36,823 nt of DNA from Bacteroidales bacterium (GTDB taxonomy: Bacteria > Bacteroidota > Bacteroidia > Bacteroidales > UBA932), in contig JAFSOA010000004.1 of NCBI GenBank assembly GCA_017447265.1, positions 1 through 36,823 of the forward strand, in the 5' to 3' direction. Under the pieces are notes generated by a model. The model ran no database searches. It had not been told where the DNA came from and was given only the letters and a program-made list of their open reading frames with translations. This document shows positions 35,199 to 36,823 of this stretch, piece after piece (the first letter of the stretch is position 1; every line of letters begins with the position of its first letter). A program made the position numbers and the translations under genes.

Positions 35199-36421
35199 TT
35201 CAGCTTCGTGCCTGCAAAGAGAATGGCTCCCGTACTCTTTTCGCGAATCAGATAGACGAAGGGGCGGTTGAAAGCCAGCACAGGCCCGCTGCCAGCCTCA
35301 TTTTTTCGCAGCTCAGCGATAGTCACCGCCGCAGCTTCCGTCCCCTCTTCATCGAGCGAGACAAAGGCTTTCTGCCGCATATTGCTGACGTACAGTGGTG
35401 TATTGGAGATTTTGCCGAATTCGGCAGCCCGGCTGAAGGCTTTCTTCATGCCCAGGCTCTGCATAATCGGAATCAGCTGCTGCTCCGTATCAAATGCCGC
35501 TTTGAATTTCGGGAAACGGACTTCAAACCGCTGGATGTTATTGGCATCCCAGCGTGCGAGCTTCTCGGAAGATAGACCGGCCAGAAAGGCCATGAAATCC
35601 TTGTCTGCCGGCATGATGGCCTCCAGATAGAAGGCGCCGTTGCCATAGGGAAGGCGGACGACTGTCACGCTTTCATCCTGGTAGCCGGTGAAAGCATCAC
35701 CACTGGCAGCAAACATGAAATCGGCGGTCGTATTCTGTCCGGAAAGGGCATAAAAAGTAGCCTGCGTTGTCAGGTCCTTGACGAAAGGCACTTTCCAAGT
35801 ACCCTTGAAATAGAGGGCGTTGATCAGGATCAGCTGAACCTGGGGATCGATTTCGTCAAACATCTTCGGAATCAGGCCTTTCGTCTTGTCACTGCACCAG
35901 CCGTTGATGCGAGGGAGGGTGGCGTCGTCTGCGAAATCGACGACGTACGATTCGGCATCGTAGACCCGCGACATCTGTTTCCGGAAGGAGGATTTCAGGT
36001 CAAGTTCTTTAGCAGCCCAAAGGGAGTTGGCCAAGGAAAGGGATACGTTCCGGTCGGCCTTCAAGAGTGCAGCCACCAGCGTGGTATAGCAGTCATTGAC
36101 CTGATCGATGGTGAAGTTGTCCATCCCGATGGCCTTGACAATCTCGGCATAGGTTTCATCTTCCGCGCCGTTGGCCAGCATGCTGCATAGCATGGAAGCG
36201 CTCATCGGCGAAAGAAAGAGATTGCTGCCGGGGAATGCCTGCGAACAAGCCCGCAGGAAATCGAGTGCGAAAGCGTCGCCTTTCGCCGCTACCGCCTGCT
36301 GGCTCTTCGTCAGCACAATCGGTTCATAATTCTCGTTGCCTTCGCTGTTGTTGTTCAACGACTCGCAGGACGTCAGGGCCAAGGCAAAGAAGATAGCTAT
36401 CGCGAAAAAAATCTGTTTCAT
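35195..36421 (-). CDS. Serpin-family protease inhibitor, lipoprotein
   Basis: A 408-residue serpin with a lipoprotein signal (lipobox TSC, Cys about 19) and a short Asn/Glu-rich tether. The serpin body shows N-L-F-L-S-P-M-S-A-S-M-L, L-I-L-I-N-A-L-Y-F-K-G-T-W, F-x-V-R-F-P-K-F, and the hinge E-E-G-T-E-A-A-A-V-T, which is the small-residue type of inhibitory serpins. The reactive loop then reads I-A-E-L-R-K-N-E-A-G-S-G before F-N-R-P-F. P1 lies around the K-N-E-A stretch; the loop seems two residues longer than in antitrypsin, so P1 is unclear. It likely protects the cell surface from host or neighbour proteases. Promoter not clear. Confidence 0.93.
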   Translation of the reverse strand: MKQIFFAIAIFFALALTSCESLNNNSEGNENYEPIVLTKSQQAVAAKGDAFALDFLRACSQAFPGSNLFLSPMSASMLCSMLANGAEDETYAEIVKAIGMDNFTIDQVNDCYTTLVAALLKADRNVSLSLANSLWAAKELDLKSSFRKQMSRVYDAESYVVDFADDATLPRINGWCSDKTKGLIPKMFDEIDPQVQLILINALYFKGTWKVPFVKDLTTQATFYALSGQNTTADFMFAASGDAFTGYQDESVTVVRLPYGNGAFYLEAIMPADKDFMAFLAGLSSEKLARWDANNIQRFEVRFPKFKAAFDTEQQLIPIMQSLGMKKAFSRAAEFGKISNTPLYVSNMRQKAFVSLDEEGTEAAAVTIAELRKNEAGSGPVLAFNRPFVYLIREKSTGAILFAGTKLN

Positions 36422-36512
36422 ACTACTAAGATGCGAAATAATCCCAAATGTTGCGTAAAGCTACAAAAAAAAACGACGCTGCGCTTGGTGCCAGCGCGAA
36501 GCGCCGGGGGGC

Positions 36513-36580
36513 CTGACCCGTCCTGATTTTTGTTTACAGTTTTACATCATTCAGTGTAAACCTATTTCAGGACAAGTCAG
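36513..36580. repeat. Nested palindrome with symmetric internal loops (68 bp)
   Basis: CTGAC (36513-36517) pairs with GTCAG (36576-36580), GTCCTGA (36520-36526) with TCAGGAC (36567-36573), and GTTTACA (36532-36538) with TGTAAAC (36555-36561), leaving a 16-nt loop. The gaps between stems are matched on both sides: two bases, then five. No gene is present. It lies between the serpin start and the 5S terminator. Between 36481 and 36504 a smaller GCGCTT/AAGCGC hairpin is also seen. Confidence 0.65.
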
Positions 36581-36610
36581 ATTGGCGACATCTCGCGAAG
36601 CCCAGGGGAG

Positions 36611-36632
36611 CCGAGGGGGTCCGCCCCCTCGG
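36611..36632. repeat. Perfect GC-rich hairpin (9 bp, tetraloop)
   Basis: CCGAGGGGG (36611-36619), TCCG loop, CCCCCTCGG (36624-36632). No T tract follows on either strand, so it is not a classic terminator. It may be a processing or pausing element downstream of the rRNA operon. Confidence 0.6.
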
Positions 36633-36642
36633 TAGACACAAT

Positions 36643-36726
36643 CGGCAACCGCCAGGTTGCCGGCACCTTTGAGCCTTTATCCGGGCATAAAAAAAGCCCC
36701 AGGCTTTTTTTAGCCCGGGGCTCAAA

Positions 36727-36740
<14 letters not shown>
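36643..36740. repeat. Inverted near-copy of the 5S 3' end across its terminator
   Basis: Positions 36654-36675 are the reverse complement of 36719-36740 at 21 of 22 bases; the latter is the 3' end of 5S rRNA and its first flank. Inward the arms go on: CCGGGC (36681-36686) with GCCCGG (36713-36718), and a run of seven A (36689-36695) with seven T (36705-36711), broken only by a 5-nt bulge. A local hairpin (GGCAACC-GCCA-GGTTGCC, 36644-36661) overlaps the left arm, so alternative folds are possible. Confidence 0.75.
36684..36722 (-). terminator. rRNA operon terminator after 5S
   Basis: On the minus strand AGCCCCGGGCT (36722-36712) pairs with AGCCTGGGGCT (36705-36695) around an A-rich loop, followed by a run of T (36694-36689). 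One base of the stem is a wobble. It lies a few bases past the 5S end and is a good rho-independent terminator. Confidence 0.85.

Positions 36741-36823
<83 letters not shown>

Overview
The window is a stretch of chromosome from a member of the Bacteroidales (Bacteroidota), fairly GC-rich for the order. Three lines of evidence support this. Bacteroidota-type -7 boxes (TAnnTTTG) lie in front of several operons, and start codons lack consistent Shine-Dalgarno sequences. There are many lipoproteins with an SC-type lipobox. Several gene sets are typical of the order: recF-DUF721, a V-type ATPase operon containing DUF2764, a Na+-pumping methylmalonyl-CoA decarboxylase whose OadG subunit carries a lamin-tail domain, a C10 protease, and an rSAM/lipoprotein cassette. 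Genus cannot be fixed from the sequence alone. Coding density is high and no gene is visibly broken. No transposon, prophage, integrase or CRISPR array was seen.

Layout. 1-218: structured tandem repeat, no gene. 219-4920: surface and accessory genes: a small DMT-type membrane protein, an unknown lipoprotein, a C10 cysteine protease lipoprotein, and, divergent from it, a DUF3244 exported protein overlapping a TPR-membrane-HTH regulator. The part from about 1.3 to 4.4 kb is clearly AT-richer than the rest. 4978-7703: overlapping purF-purC. 7740-7830: tRNA-Ser(GGA), followed by a four-gene cassette (small Cys-rich lipoprotein, DoxX/MauE-thioredoxin membrane protein, lipoprotein, radical SAM/SPASM enzyme). 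10795-13296: lysA and ffh. 13388-15739 (minus): recF, DUF721, pdxB. 15895-21902: TPR membrane protein, yebC, then methylmalonyl-CoA epimerase and the four decarboxylase subunits. 22006-24922: a VanX-type dipeptidase lipoprotein, an AlkZ-related protein and a MATE exporter. 25010-32114: V-type ATPase operon (E, DUF2764, A, B, D, I, K). 32128-35198: C69 dipeptidase and NhaA. 35195-36421 (minus): a lipoprotein serpin. From 36727 to the window end, minus strand: the 3' part of a 5S rRNA gene, so an rRNA operon lies to the right.

How it works together. Epimerase, carboxyltransferase, biotin carrier, OadG-like anchor and beta subunit form a Na+-exporting decarboxylase of the succinate-to-propionate pathway. 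The V-ATPase K subunit shows the Thr-Gln / Gln / Glu ligand set known from Na+-binding K rings, and NhaA exchanges Na+ for H+. The window therefore looks like a concentration of sodium energetics. A second theme is secreted proteolysis and its control (C10 protease, C69 dipeptidase, VanX-like dipeptidase, serpin). The least understood protein system is the rSAM/lipoprotein/DoxX-thioredoxin cassette at 7850-10577. The least expected DNA structures are the long imperfect palindromes at 10585-10733, 36513-36580 and 36654-36740; the last is an inverted near-copy of the 5S 3' end placed across its terminator.
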